A stretch of 64,000 nt of DNA from Pseudaquabacterium pictum (lineage in GTDB: Bacteria > Pseudomonadota > Gammaproteobacteria > Burkholderiales > Burkholderiaceae_C). A program made the translations under genes and the position numbers. Shown in pieces: positions 29,826 through 39,139 of this stretch. Position 1 is the stretch's first letter; every line of letters begins with the position of its first letter. The stretch spans positions 1 to 64,000 of the forward strand of contig NZ_BJCL01000018.1 of assembly GCF_005403045.1 (NCBI RefSeq), written 5' to 3'. A model generated the notes under the pieces. It was given only the letters and a program-made list of their open reading frames with translations. It was not told the DNA's origin and made no database searches.

Positions 29826-30666
29826 GGTCGGCACGGGCCGCTCCGGCGGGCGCGGAGGTCGTCGAATCTCCCGTGAGGATCCGGCCGTCCCGGATCGCCA
29901 CCAGTTCGCCGCTGGCCAGCGGCTGCCACGGGTCGTCCGTCAGCGGCACGCTGGCCACCCAGACGACCGAGGTGCCGTCGGTGTGCACCACCACGCCCGC
30001 GTCCTGGTCGGACGCTGCGGCGTCGGGCGGACAGTTCCGCTGCCGGATCCAGAGCCCTGGCGGCTCGGAGCGGCCGTTGTGTTGCAGGCGCCGGTCGCCA
30101 TGGGCGAACAGCGCATCGCCGTCGGCATACAGGAAGTTGGCAGGGCCGAGCGCACGAAGTTCGGCGGCGAACGCGGCCAGCACCGAAAGCCGGCGCTCCA
30201 AGGGCGGCGCGCGACCTTCGAGCCACAGCGTGCTCAGGCGTGCCAGCAGTGCACAGAAGGCCAACTCGGAGTCGGTCTGGCCGACCGCCCGGCTGGCTGC
30301 GCGGTCGACCGGGACCGCGCAATCGATACCGGGGAGGTCGCCGTTGTGGGCGAAGACGTGGGAGCGGCCGCCCAGCAGACGGACGAAGGGCTGGGTGTTG
30401 GCCAAGGACACCTCGCCGCGTGTGGCGTGGCGGATGTGCGAGATCGCCAGCCCGGTCGCCGGTCCCTGGGTTTGGAGGAAGTTCACCAAGGCGCTGTCGG
30501 CGGCTGGGCGTGGTTCGCGGAACAGGGCGACATCGCGTCCCTCGTAGAAAGCCACACCCCAGCCATCGTGCGATCGACCCAGCAGGCCACCGCGTGCGGC
30601 CAGGGTGTGCAGCGAGAAGGTCAGCCGCGCCGGCCGGGAACTCGACAGCGCCAGCAGCTCACACAC
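29815..30666 (-). CDS. Class II glutamine amidotransferase
   Basis: 283-aa protein of the class II (Ntn) glutamine amidotransferase family. Removal of Met exposes the catalytic Cys in M-CELLALSSSRP. Other family features are GRSHDGWGVAFYEG, ISHIRHATRGEVSLANTQPF and FAHNGDLPG. Such YafJ-like proteins stand alone without a synthetase domain, and the true acceptor of the ammonia is not known. It follows the ferredoxin-like gene by 15 bp in the PFOR part of the gene set. Confidence 0.88.
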   Translation of the reverse strand: MCELLALSSSRPARLTFSLHTLAARGGLLGRSHDGWGVAFYEGRDVALFREPRPAADSALVNFLQTQGPATGLAISHIRHATRGEVSLANTQPFVRLLGGRSHVFAHNGDLPGIDCAVPVDRAASRAVGQTDSELAFCALLARLSTLWLEGRAPPLERRLSVLAAFAAELRALGPANFLYADGDALFAHGDRRLQHNGRSEPPGLWIRQRNCPPDAAASDQDAGVVVHTDGTSVVWVASVPLTDDPWQPLASGELVAIRDGRILTGDSTTSAPAGAARADHAV

Positions 30667-30681
30667 CGAGCGCCTCCGAGG

Positions 30682-31344
30682 TCACAGCGGCGTGGCCGAC
30701 ACCAGCACCAGCCCCGCGTCGTGCACCAGCTTCTTCACTTCGTCGAGGAACGACGCAATGGAGGCCTGCTCCTCGGAGGTGACCTCGAAGCTCATGAACG
30801 AAGGCGCCTTCTGGCGCGCGCCCTTCACCGTGGGCACTTCCAGCCGCAGGTTCACCACGTCGAAGGGCTTGCCTTCGATCAGTTCCTCCAGCCGGACCAG
30901 GAAGCGCTTGTCGCCGAACTCGCCGGCCAGCTCCACCTTCGCCCGCGTCGGCAGGTGGGCCACCGCTTCCTGGGCCGTGGCGCGGGCCTTGAGCGCGTCC
31001 TCGCGCTCGTGCTTGCGCAGCGCTTCCTTCTTGACGGTGCGGAAGATCTGCCGCTCGCGCTCCATCTTCCACACCGAGTCCAGGCTGGGGAAGCTGATGG
31101 CGCTGGTCGGGCAGACGTTTCCGCAGGTGGCGCAGCCCACCGCGCACTCCATGGGTGCCACAGCGACGGCAACCTGCTCGTGCATCTCGTAGACGCCGCG
31201 GCCGCAGGTGACGTAGCAGAGCTGGCAGCCGATGCAGGCGTCCGCATCGACCGTGGGCATCCAGGGAATGTCGTCGCGCGGGATGCCGTGCCAGGTCTTC
31301 TTCTCGGGCTTGGCAGGCGTGGCGGGGGTGGCAGCAGTGGTCAT
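30682..31344 (-). CDS. 4Fe-4S ferredoxin-type protein
   Basis: 220-aa protein. The N-terminal third binds two 4Fe-4S clusters through DADACIGCQLCYVTCGRG and CAVGCATCGNVCPTSAI. The remainder is a helical domain with many charged residues (KKEALRKHEREDALKARATA) and a C-terminal segment of unknown role. The start overlaps the stop of the DHOD-like gene by 4 bp. With PFOR and the DHOD-like flavoprotein next to it, it is a plausible electron carrier for pyruvate oxidation or for the reductive reaction. Confidence 0.8.
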   Translation of the reverse strand: MTTAATPATPAKPEKKTWHGIPRDDIPWMPTVDADACIGCQLCYVTCGRGVYEMHEQVAVAVAPMECAVGCATCGNVCPTSAISFPSLDSVWKMERERQIFRTVKKEALRKHEREDALKARATAQEAVAHLPTRAKVELAGEFGDKRFLVRLEELIEGKPFDVVNLRLEVPTVKGARQKAPSFMSFEVTSEEQASIASFLDEVKKLVHDAGLVLVSATPL

Positions 31345-32408
31345 CGGGGTTTCCTTCCAGGAGGGCCGTCACGCCAGCCTTCGAGCGTGCGGATGTAGTT
31401 CATGCGGGTCCAGGCACTGGGGTCCGGCACCCGGTCGAGGTTCAGCAGGCTGCGCGCTTCGGCGCTGGTGGCGTACCCCTTGCGCGCCAGCCAGGCCCGC
31501 AGATCGGTGTGCACGCGGTGGAGGTGCTCCGGTCCCTTCGCCATCAGCGAAGAGGCCAACTGGACCACGTGGGCACCGCAAAGCACGGCGCGCGCCGCGT
31601 CCTCGCCACCGTGCACCCCACCCGAGCAAGCCAGCGAAAGTTCGCTGGTGGTCGACAACACGGCCAGGGCATGCAGCCGCAGCGGCAGCTCGGCCTCTGT
31701 CGAACTCGTGAGGCTGCGGCGCACTTCCAGCCTGTCGAGGTCGATCGTCGGTTCGTAGAAGCGGTTGAACACTGTCACGCCGCGCACGCCGACCTGTTCC
31801 AGCCGGTGCACGAAAGCGGGCACCGATGCGTAGAAGGGCGTGAGCTTCACGTTGACCGGAATCGACACGCTGGCTACCACCGATGCCACCAGCTCGATCT
31901 GCCGCGCTTCCACCTCGGCGCCCGACTCGATGGCCAGCGTCGCCACGTCGTACAGGTTCAGCTCCAGCGCACTGGCACCGGCATCGGCGATGCGCTGCGC
32001 GTAGAGCACCCAGCCGCCGGGTGTCGTGCCGTTCAGGGATGCGACGACCGGGATGTCCAGGCGCTGGCGCAGCTGGGTCAGCTCGCGCAGGTAGTCGTCA
32101 CCGTCGAACGACAAGCCTGGAGCGGCCGGCGCGAAGCTGGTGGCCTCCGCGTTCATGTCGGTGTGGCTGTCGATCAGCCGGTACACGGCCATCTGCTCCT
32201 CGACCAGTTGCTCCTCGAACAGCGAATGCATGACGATGGCGCCTGCGCCAGCCGCCTCGAATGCCGCGGCCATGTCGGGGTCGCGCGAGATCGGGCTGGC
32301 AGCAACCACCAGCGGGCTCTTCAGCGTCAGGCCGAGCCACTCGGTGCGCAGGTCGGGCCGGTTGTCGGAGATGAGGTTCGACATGGGGTCGGGCCTGTGA
32401 TCAGCCAT
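31341..32408 (-). CDS. Dihydroorotate dehydrogenase-like flavoprotein
   Basis: 355-aa FMN barrel protein of the class 1 dihydroorotate dehydrogenase-like group. LKSPLVVAASPISRDPDMA is the start of the barrel, DIPVVASLNGTTPGGW and VNVKLTPFYASVPAFV carry Asn and Lys residues expected around FMN, and ACSGGVHGGEDAARAVLCGA is the phosphate-binding end. Proteins of this subgroup are often encoded beside PFOR and probably have another substrate than dihydroorotate. The ATG at 32408 overlaps the PFOR gene by 8 bp; the frame open to 32618 is antisense to nothing useful and is rejected as start. Confidence 0.82.
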   Translation of the reverse strand: MADHRPDPMSNLISDNRPDLRTEWLGLTLKSPLVVAASPISRDPDMAAAFEAAGAGAIVMHSLFEEQLVEEQMAVYRLIDSHTDMNAEATSFAPAAPGLSFDGDDYLRELTQLRQRLDIPVVASLNGTTPGGWVLYAQRIADAGASALELNLYDVATLAIESGAEVEARQIELVASVVASVSIPVNVKLTPFYASVPAFVHRLEQVGVRGVTVFNRFYEPTIDLDRLEVRRSLTSSTEAELPLRLHALAVLSTTSELSLACSGGVHGGEDAARAVLCGAHVVQLASSLMAKGPEHLHRVHTDLRAWLARKGYATSAEARSLLNLDRVPDPSAWTRMNYIRTLEGWRDGPPGRKPR

Positions 32409-35400
32409 GGTGCTGCTCCGGCGGCAGGTGGATGCGGGCCAGTTGCTCGTACAGCGCCTGGCGCTGTCGCACGGCGTCGCGCGCCGCGTCCTGCAACGCC
32501 CGAAAGCGCTCGGGCGAGCGCAACTCGACCATCCTGAAGCGCGACTCGCCGGCCATGTAGTCGGCCACGTCGATCGTCGGCGGCCCCGAGTCGAGCTGCA
32601 GTGGCGACTCGCCTGCATCCACCCGCCGTGGGTCGAAGCGGTAGAGCGGCCAGGTGCCGCTGGCGATGGCCTTGCGCTGCTGAAGCGGCGAGTTCACCAG
32701 GTCGTAGCCGTGGGCGATGCAGGGGCTGTGCGCGATCACCAGCGAAGGGCCGGGGTGCCGCTCGGCTTCCAGCATCGCCTTCACGGTCTGCTCGGCATGC
32801 GACTGCATGCCCACCTGGGCCACGTAAACATGGCCGTAGCCCATGGCCAGCAGCCCCAGGTCTTTCTTGCGGATGGACTTGCCCGCGGTGGCGAACTTCG
32901 CCGAGGCACCCAGCGGCGTGGCCTTGGACTGCTGGCCGCCGGTGTTGGAGTAGACCTCGGTGTCGAGCACCAGCACGTTGACCTTGCGGTGCGAGGCGAG
33001 CACGTGGTCCAGGCCGCCATAGCCGATGTCGTAAGCCCAGCCGTCGCCGCCGACGATCCAGACGCTGCGCGGCAGCAGCGCGGTGGCCGCATCGCGCAGC
33101 GCCAGGGCCTCGGGCGAGCCATCTGACGCCAGGCGCTGTTCCAGTTCGGCGACGCGGGCACGCTGCGCTGCCGCCCAGACCTCACCATTGCCCTCGACAT
33201 CGGTCGCGAGGCCTGCCGAGGACAGCAGGCCGGCGATCAGTTCGGCCGGAAGGCGGCCGTTCCAGGCCTGCAGCAGCGCCTTCGCGCGCGCTGCGGCTGC
33301 ATCCAGCGCGAGCCGCATGCCCAGACCGAACTCGGCGTTGTCTTCGAACAGAGAGTTCGACCAGGCCGGGCCGCGCCCCTGCGCATTGGTCGTGTATGGC
33401 GTGGTCGGCAGGTTGCCGCCGTAGATCGACGAGCAGCCGGTGGCGTTGGCGATCAGCAGGCGCCCTCCGAAGAGTTCGGTCAGCAGGCGCAGGTAGGGCG
33501 TCTCGCCGCAGCCGGCACAGGCGCCCGAGAACTCGAACAGCGGCTGGCGGAAGGTGACGGTGCGGTGGTCCAGGGCCAGCCCCGCGAGCGGGGCGGACGC
33601 GATGTGTTCGAAGAAGGCAAAGGCCTCGCGTTGTCGTTCGCGATGGCTTTCCAGCGGCTCGGAGACCAGGGCCCGGCGCCGCGGATCGTGGTGGTCCTTG
33701 GCCGGGCAGACCTCGATGCACAGGCCGCAGCCGGTGCAGTCCTCGGGCGCGACCTGCACCGTGTAGGCCATGCCTTCCAGCTGCGGCTCGAAGCCCTCGG
33801 GAATCGACTTGAACCCGGGCGGCGCCTCGGCCAGCGCCGTCGGCGCGTAGACCTTGGTGCGGATCGCCGCATGCGGGCAGATCATCGCGCAGCGGTTGCA
33901 CTGCACGCACAGGTCGGGCTGCCAGATCGGGATGTCGAGCGCGATGGCTCGCTTCTCCAGCCGGCTGGTGCCGGTGGGCCAGGTGCCGTCGGGCGGAAAG
34001 GCGCTGACCGGCAGTTCGTCACCCCGGCCTTCAATCAGCAGCCGCGTCACGCGCTGAGCGAAGTCGGGCGCATCGGCCGGCACGGCGGGGATGCGGGTGC
34101 GCAAAGACGAAGCCTGGGCCGGCACCGGTACCTCGACCAGGGCGGCCAGCGTGCCTTCGAGCGCTGCCATGTTGCGCCGGACGACTTCGGGGCCGCGTCG
34201 GCCCCAGGTGTCTTCCAGCGACTGCCGCAGGTGCTGCATCGCCTCCTCCATCGGCATCACCTGGGATAGCGAGAAGAAACACAGCTGCATGACCGTGTTG
34301 ATGCGGCGGCCCAGGCCGGCGCGTTCGGACTGTGCATAGCCGTCGATCGCGAACAGCCGGCAGCGGCGGGCTATCAGCTGCTGCTGGGCTTCCAGAGGCA
34401 GGCTCGCCCAGACCTGGTCGGGCGGCACTGCGGTGTTCAGCAGCACCGTCGCACCCGGGGCAGCGCAGGCAAGTACATCGCGACGATCCAGGAACTCAGG
34501 CGCGTGCACGGCCACGAACTGCGCCTGGCTGATGCGGTAGGTCGACCGGATCGGGCGTGGCCCGAAGCGCAGGTGCGACACCGTGGTCGAGCCCGCCTTG
34601 CGCGAGTCGAACTCGAAGTGGCCCTGGGCATAGAGCCCGGTCTGCTCGCCGATGATCTTGATCGTGGCCTTGTTGGCCGAGACGGTGCCGTCGGAGCCGA
34701 GCCCGAAGAACACCGCCCGCGTCTCGTCGGGGGCTTCGAGTTCACGGTCGAAGGCGGCGTCGAAAGGCAGCGAGCTGTGCGACACATCGTCGCGGATGCC
34801 GACCGTGAAGCGGATCGGCGGCTTCGTCTGGCCGAGGGCGTCGAAGACCGCCTTCACCATCGCCGGCGTGAACTCCTTGCCGGCCAGGCCGTAGCGCCCA
34901 CCGATGACGTGCGGCATCTGCGCCAGGCGGCCTTCGGCCACGGCGGCCAGCAGCCCGCAGGACGCCTCCTGCAGCAGCGGCTCTCCGCTGGAGCCGGGCT
35001 CTTTGGTGCGATCGAGCACCGCGATGGACTGGACGCTGGTGGGCAGCGCCCGCAGCAGGTGTTCGACCGAGAACGGCCGGAACAGGCGCACCTTGAGCAC
35101 GCCGACGCGCTCATCCCGTGCCGCGAGGAAGTCGGCCGTCTCGTGCGCGCACTCCGCGCCCGAGCCCATCATCACGATGATCCGCTCGGCCTGCGGGTGG
35201 CCGGCGTAGTCGAACAGCCGGTAGCGGCGGCCGGTCAGTTCCGCGAACCGGGCCAGCGTGTCGTCCAGCAGGCCGGGGAAGGCCGCGTAGAAGGGCTCGA
35301 TGGCCTCGCGGCTCTGGAAGAAGGTGTCCGGGTTCTGCGAGGTGCCGCGGATCACCGGGCGCTCCGGGTCCAGGGACCGGCCGCGGTGCGCCTGCATGGC

Positions 35401-36015
35401 GGTCGCCGGCAGCAGGGCCCGCAAGGTGTCGTCGTCCAGCGTGGCGACCTTGGTGATCTCGTGCGAGGTGCGGAAGCCGTCGAAGAAGTGCAGCACCGGC
35501 ACGCGTGCCGCGAGTGTCACCGCATGGCCGACGGCGGCCAGGTCCTGGGCCTCCTGCGCCGAGCTGGACGCGAGTAACGCAAAGCCCGTGCCGCGCGCCG
35601 CCATCACGTCGGAGTGGTCGCCGAAGATGGACAGCGCATGGGTGGCCACACTGCGAGCGGCCACGTGCATGCAGAACGACGTAAGCTCCCCGGCGATCTT
35701 GAACAGGTCCGGCAGCATCAGCAGCAGGCCCTGCGATGCCGTGAAGGTCGTCACCAGCGCTCCGGCCTGCAGGGCGCCGTGCACCGCGCCGGCCGCACCG
35801 CCTTCGGACTGCATTTCCACCACCTGCGGCACGGCACCAAACAGGTTGGCGCGGCCGTCGGCTGCCCAGGCGTCGGCGTACTCGCCCATCGCCGAAGCCG
35901 GCGTGATGGGGTAGATCGCGATCACCTCACTCGCGCGGTAGGCCACGTGGGCGACGGCCTCGTTCGCGTCCATCGTGCGGATCACGGCTGACTTTGGGGA
36001 TCGATCTGAGTCCAT
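32401..36015 (-). CDS. nifJ: Pyruvate:ferredoxin (flavodoxin) oxidoreductase
   Basis: 1204-aa single-chain PFOR that converts pyruvate and CoA to acetyl-CoA, CO2 and reduced ferredoxin. All domains are in order: IYPITPASAMGEYADAW (domain I), the CoA-related and linking domains, the two 4Fe-4S clusters CNRCAMICPHAAI and CTGCGLCIEVCPAKD, then CAGCGETPY and NATGCSSIYGGNLP with the thiamine-diphosphate part GGDGWAYDIGYGGLDHV, and VYSNTGGQQSKATPLG. The ATG at 36015 is chosen; a TTG at 36051 overlaps the stop of the CDF gene and is an alternative. An oxygen-sensitive PFOR inside a sulfur gene set is uncommon in aerobic Burkholderiales. Confidence 0.92.
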   Translation of the reverse strand: MDSDRSPKSAVIRTMDANEAVAHVAYRASEVIAIYPITPASAMGEYADAWAADGRANLFGAVPQVVEMQSEGGAAGAVHGALQAGALVTTFTASQGLLLMLPDLFKIAGELTSFCMHVAARSVATHALSIFGDHSDVMAARGTGFALLASSSAQEAQDLAAVGHAVTLAARVPVLHFFDGFRTSHEITKVATLDDDTLRALLPATAMQAHRGRSLDPERPVIRGTSQNPDTFFQSREAIEPFYAAFPGLLDDTLARFAELTGRRYRLFDYAGHPQAERIIVMMGSGAECAHETADFLAARDERVGVLKVRLFRPFSVEHLLRALPTSVQSIAVLDRTKEPGSSGEPLLQEASCGLLAAVAEGRLAQMPHVIGGRYGLAGKEFTPAMVKAVFDALGQTKPPIRFTVGIRDDVSHSSLPFDAAFDRELEAPDETRAVFFGLGSDGTVSANKATIKIIGEQTGLYAQGHFEFDSRKAGSTTVSHLRFGPRPIRSTYRISQAQFVAVHAPEFLDRRDVLACAAPGATVLLNTAVPPDQVWASLPLEAQQQLIARRCRLFAIDGYAQSERAGLGRRINTVMQLCFFSLSQVMPMEEAMQHLRQSLEDTWGRRGPEVVRRNMAALEGTLAALVEVPVPAQASSLRTRIPAVPADAPDFAQRVTRLLIEGRGDELPVSAFPPDGTWPTGTSRLEKRAIALDIPIWQPDLCVQCNRCAMICPHAAIRTKVYAPTALAEAPPGFKSIPEGFEPQLEGMAYTVQVAPEDCTGCGLCIEVCPAKDHHDPRRRALVSEPLESHRERQREAFAFFEHIASAPLAGLALDHRTVTFRQPLFEFSGACAGCGETPYLRLLTELFGGRLLIANATGCSSIYGGNLPTTPYTTNAQGRGPAWSNSLFEDNAEFGLGMRLALDAAAARAKALLQAWNGRLPAELIAGLLSSAGLATDVEGNGEVWAAAQRARVAELEQRLASDGSPEALALRDAATALLPRSVWIVGGDGWAYDIGYGGLDHVLASHRKVNVLVLDTEVYSNTGGQQSKATPLGASAKFATAGKSIRKKDLGLLAMGYGHVYVAQVGMQSHAEQTVKAMLEAERHPGPSLVIAHSPCIAHGYDLVNSPLQQRKAIASGTWPLYRFDPRRVDAGESPLQLDSGPPTIDVADYMAGESRFRMVELRSPERFRALQDAARDAVRQRQALYEQLARIHLPPEQHHG

Positions 36016-36047
36016 GGGGTCGTCTCGATCCGCGCTGGCGGTGTTCG

Positions 36048-37004
36048 TCAATGCGCGTGCGGGTGCACGGGGACGGCTGCCGTTGGCGGCGTTGTCAACG
36101 TACCGGCGGGCGCCAGCGTGGCACAGGCCGGGGTGAATGGCACCCGGACTACCTGGATCGTCACGTGCTCGATCTCGAAGTGCTCATGCAACTCGTCGGT
36201 GGCGTGCTTCAGGAACGCATCGTCGGCGTGGCCCTGCGGCATCACCAGGTGCGCCGTCATCGCGATCTCGGACGTGCCCATCGCCCAAACGTGCAGGTCG
36301 TGCACCCGCTGAACGCCGGGCAGCGATTCCAGCAGTGCCTGCACCGCATGCAGGTCCACGCCTTCGGGCACGCCGTCGAACAGCAGGTGCAGCGACTGCT
36401 TGAACAGGTTCCAGGTCCCCACCACGATGACGGCGGCGATCAGCAGGCTGACCACCGGGTCCAGCCAGGTCCAGCCGAACCACAGCGCCAGGCCTCCGGC
36501 CACCACCACCCCCGCCGAGACCAGCGCATCGGCGGCCATGTGCAGGAAGGCACCGCGGATGTTGAGATCGGACTCGCGCCCACGCATGAACAGCAGCGCC
36601 GTGGCGGTGTTGACCAGGATGCCGATGCCGGCCACCACCATGATGGTGACGCCCTCGACGGCCTGTGGTGTCTGCAGACGGTGCACCGCTTCCCAGGCCA
36701 GCGAGCCCATGGCCACGAGCAGCAGCAGGGCGTTGATGAAGGCCGCGAGGATGCTGGCGCGCTTCCAGCCGTAGGTGTGGCGGGCGTCGGGGCGCAGGCG
36801 CCCGGCCAGTGCGCCACCCCAGGCCAGCACCAGGCCGATCACGTCGCTGAGGTTGTGGCCGGCGTCGGCCAGCAGCGCCAGCGAGTTGATCTTCCAACCG
36901 TAGAAGGCCTCGATGGCGACAAAGGCGATGTTCAGCGCGATGCCGATGCCGAAGGCGCGGTCGAAGTTGGCCGGCGCGTGGCTGTGATCGTGCCCCGCAC
37001 TCAC
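36048..37004 (-). CDS. Cation diffusion facilitator (CzcD-like)
   Basis: 318-aa inner-membrane exporter for Zn(II), Cd(II) or similar cations in exchange for protons. The N-terminus has HDHSHAP. Membrane site residues appear in SLALLADAGHNLSDVIG (HxxxD in helix II) and LHMAADALVSAGVVVAG (HxxxD in helix V), and the cytoplasmic domain has HDLHVWAMG. The tail ends with HPHAH. It overlaps the OsmC gene start by 4 bp. Its presence in a sulfur gene set may reflect zinc handling, or it may simply be cargo. Confidence 0.9.
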   Translation of the reverse strand: MSAGHDHSHAPANFDRAFGIGIALNIAFVAIEAFYGWKINSLALLADAGHNLSDVIGLVLAWGGALAGRLRPDARHTYGWKRASILAAFINALLLLVAMGSLAWEAVHRLQTPQAVEGVTIMVVAGIGILVNTATALLFMRGRESDLNIRGAFLHMAADALVSAGVVVAGGLALWFGWTWLDPVVSLLIAAVIVVGTWNLFKQSLHLLFDGVPEGVDLHAVQALLESLPGVQRVHDLHVWAMGTSEIAMTAHLVMPQGHADDAFLKHATDELHEHFEIEHVTIQVVRVPFTPACATLAPAGTLTTPPTAAVPVHPHAH

Positions 37005-37444
37005 AGAGAAACCTTTCGGCGCAGCACGCCGGAGAGTTCGGTGCCCGGCGCGACCGTGTTGAACACCGTGCCGTACTTGCGCACGTTGTCGTGCAGCAGG
37101 TCCAGCCGCCGGTCTGTCTCGTCGGTGTCGACGACGATCTCGTAGGTGATGGACTCCATGCGGGGCGGCACGTCTTGGCGCACGCCATGCACATGCACTT
37201 CCACGCCACGCAGCGAGAACTTCAGGATCGGCGTCACGCGCTCGATGCCTTTGATCATGCAGGCCGACAGGGCCGCCAGCAGCAGTTCGGCCGGGTTGAA
37301 GGCCTCGCGGTTGCCCGCCATGTCGGTGTCCAACGTGATCACGGCGTCCTTGCAGCGCGATTCGCTGGCGTGTGTGCTCTGACGAACAGACACGACGTCG
37401 AACTGCATCTTCGGATTTGCGGACTCAGGCATGGACGCTCGCAT
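37001..37444 (-). CDS. OsmC-family protein
   Basis: 147-aa OsmC/Ohr-fold protein. Cys in ESRCKDAV and Cys in LLLAALSACMIKGIERV correspond to the redox pair of the family, and the middle carries VEVHVHGVRQDVPPRM. OsmC proteins reduce organic or sulfur-derived hydroperoxides. The ATG at 37444 has AAAGAG in front; an ATG at 37432 is also possible. It lies between a CcdA-like gene and a CDF exporter and overlaps the latter. Possible role: removal of sulfane or peroxide by-products of sulfur oxidation. Confidence 0.82.
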   Translation of the reverse strand: MRASMPESANPKMQFDVVSVRQSTHASESRCKDAVITLDTDMAGNREAFNPAELLLAALSACMIKGIERVTPILKFSLRGVEVHVHGVRQDVPPRMESITYEIVVDTDETDRRLDLLHDNVRKYGTVFNTVAPGTELSGVLRRKVSL

Positions 37445-37471
37445 CAAATCTCTTTGGGACCCGTCGGCCCA

Positions 37472-38155
37472 TCAAACCACGAATCCGAGGCCTTGGGCGA
37501 TCCACCAGACCCCGGCTGCACCCAGCAGCACCGCAAAGCTGCGCCGCCCCGGCAGCCAGCGCTGGGCCGACGCAAAGCGCTGCATCAGTGCCGTGGCTGC
37601 ACCCGGCATGGCGCCGGCCGCCAGCAGCAGCACGCTGTGGCCGATGCCGTAGGCGAGCAGCATGCCCGCGCCCCACCACATCGATTCCCCGAGCACGCTG
37701 CCCGAGCCGGCCAGTGCGAGTGCGGCGGCCAGGGCCGGGGTGGCGCAGGGGCTCATCACGGTGCCGATCAGCGCGCCCAGCAGCAGCGCGCCCCACAGAC
37801 CAGACCGCGCCAGCCGCTGCTGCAATGCCGATGGCAGTTGCAGGCCGCAGGCAGCAGCCTCTGAGCGCCAGAGCCAGACGGCAGCGGCAACCACGAACAC
37901 GCCCACGCCGACCGACCAAGGGCCAGGCAGGGTGCCCAGCAGCATGCCGAGCCGCGCCGCCATCAGGCCCAGCACCAGCAGCGCCGCGTTCATGCCGGCC
38001 ACGAAGGCCAACGCCAGCACCCACGCACGCCGCGGCGTGACCGACTGGCCGCCCACAAAGCCGACCGCCACCGGCACGGCCACCAGGACGCAGGGCGATG
38101 CCGAGGTGAGTACACCGCCGACCAGGGCAGCCAGCAGCGCTTCGGTCCCGTTCAC
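37472..38155 (-). CDS. CcdA/DsbD-like membrane thiol transporter (SoxV-like)
   Basis: 227-aa membrane protein with six or more helices. The paired Cys of the family lie in SPCVLVAVPVAVGFVGG and IGTVMSPCATPALAAALALA. It moves electrons from cytoplasmic thioredoxin to periplasmic thiol proteins. Together with the thioredoxin-like gene directly upstream (overlap 4 bp) it corresponds to the SoxV/SoxW pair that keeps the SoxYZ carrier in its active, reduced form. Confidence 0.82.
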   Translation of the reverse strand: MNGTEALLAALVGGVLTSASPCVLVAVPVAVGFVGGQSVTPRRAWVLALAFVAGMNAALLVLGLMAARLGMLLGTLPGPWSVGVGVFVVAAAVWLWRSEAAACGLQLPSALQQRLARSGLWGALLLGALIGTVMSPCATPALAAALALAGSGSVLGESMWWGAGMLLAYGIGHSVLLLAAGAMPGAATALMQRFASAQRWLPGRRSFAVLLGAAGVWWIAQGLGFVV

Positions 38156-38583
38156 GACGGCCGCCCTTCCAGACGAGCCACGATGGCAGCGCTGGACATC
38201 GTGCCCAGGTTGCGATGGATCTCGTTGCCCGCGGCGTCGAAGAACACCTGCGTGGGCATGAGCTGGATGCGGAAGCGCTGCAGGTAGCCTCGGTGCTTCT
38301 GCGAGATCAGGTCCACGTTCATCACCGTGAAGCGGGTGCCGTGCTCGCGCTGCAGGGCCGCGAGCACGGGCTTCATCTCGCGGCAGGCGGCACAGGCGTT
38401 GGCGCCGAACTGGATCATCGCCGGGCGACCCTGGCGCAGAGCCTGCTCGACGGGATCCGCGAGCGGAGCGGTGGCGGCTGTGTCCGCTTCAGGCGGCATC
38501 CCACGCAGGTACAGCGCCAGTCCCAGGCCGGAAGCCGCGACACCCGCGGTACCGGTCAGGGTGAGAAGGTGGCGCCGATTCAT
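38152..38583 (-). CDS. Periplasmic thioredoxin-like protein (SoxW-like)
   Basis: 143-aa exported thioredoxin. The N-terminus is a Tat-like or membrane-anchored signal (MNRRHLLTLTGTAGVAA). The active site is NACAACREMKPVL (CAAC), followed by DLISQKHRGYLQRFRIQLMP with the cis-Pro in LMPTQVFFD. It probably receives electrons from the CcdA-like protein encoded downstream and reduces Sox carrier thiols. The gene ends overlapping that gene. Confidence 0.85.
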   Translation of the reverse strand: MNRRHLLTLTGTAGVAASGLGLALYLRGMPPEADTAATAPLADPVEQALRQGRPAMIQFGANACAACREMKPVLAALQREHGTRFTVMNVDLISQKHRGYLQRFRIQLMPTQVFFDAAGNEIHRNLGTMSSAAIVARLEGRPS

Positions 38584-38598
38584 GGTCCGATTGCAGTC

Positions 38599-39117
38599 TC
38601 AGCAGCAGGACCCGCCCTTGGGCGATGCCGGGCTGCAGCAGTTGCTTGATGCCGGCGCAGCTTCGCAGCATCCGGCGGAGGCCGAAGGCGTCGATGTGCC
38701 GTCGCAGCATCCCGATGACGTGGCTTTCGTGGCCGATGGACCGCAGCAGGCAGCCGCTGCGGCCCCGGCAGGCGCCGCATTGCCGGTCACCGGGAATCCC
38801 TTGCGAGCCCACTTCGCCAGGCCGCCGTCCATGTTGGCGACATCTGTGAAGCCCTGGTACATCAGGAAGTAGGTCGACTTCAGGCTGCGCGGGCCCGACT
38901 CGCAGGCCAGCACCAGCGGCCGGTCGCGCGGCAGTTCGTCGAAGCGCCGCTCGAACTCGGACAGCGGCATCTGCACAAGCGCCGGCACATCGAAGGCCAT
39001 GCGGGCCACCTCGGCGCGTTCGCGCACGTCGACCAGCAGCGCCCCTTCGGCGAGCAGGCGGCGGGTGGTGGTGGGGCAGACCTCGCGGGCCGCAGGCAGA
39101 TCGACACGTGCATTCAT
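38599..39117 (-). CDS. Rhodanese with a cysteine-pair tail
   Basis: 172-aa protein. Residues 10-110 form a rhodanese domain (LLVDVRERAEVARMAFDVPA; active-site Cys in LVLACESGPRS, near 68), which carries sulfane sulfur as a persulfide. From about 120 to the end a low-complexity tail holds five Cys-Cys pairs (AACCGPS, GCCDG, GCCEA, NCCSP, GSCC) separated by Ala, Ser and Pro. Such a tail is not part of ordinary rhodaneses and looks like a binding site for soft metals, arsenite or sulfur. No signal peptide is present, so it is cytoplasmic. The neighbours are redox proteins of the sox set. Confidence 0.85.
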   Translation of the reverse strand: MNARVDLPAAREVCPTTTRRLLAEGALLVDVRERAEVARMAFDVPALVQMPLSEFERRFDELPRDRPLVLACESGPRSLKSTYFLMYQGFTDVANMDGGLAKWARKGFPVTGNAAPAGAAAAACCGPSATKATSSGCCDGTSTPSASAGCCEAAPASSNCCSPASPKGGSCC

Positions 39118-39139
39118 GGGGTGTGCTCCTCAGGTTTGT

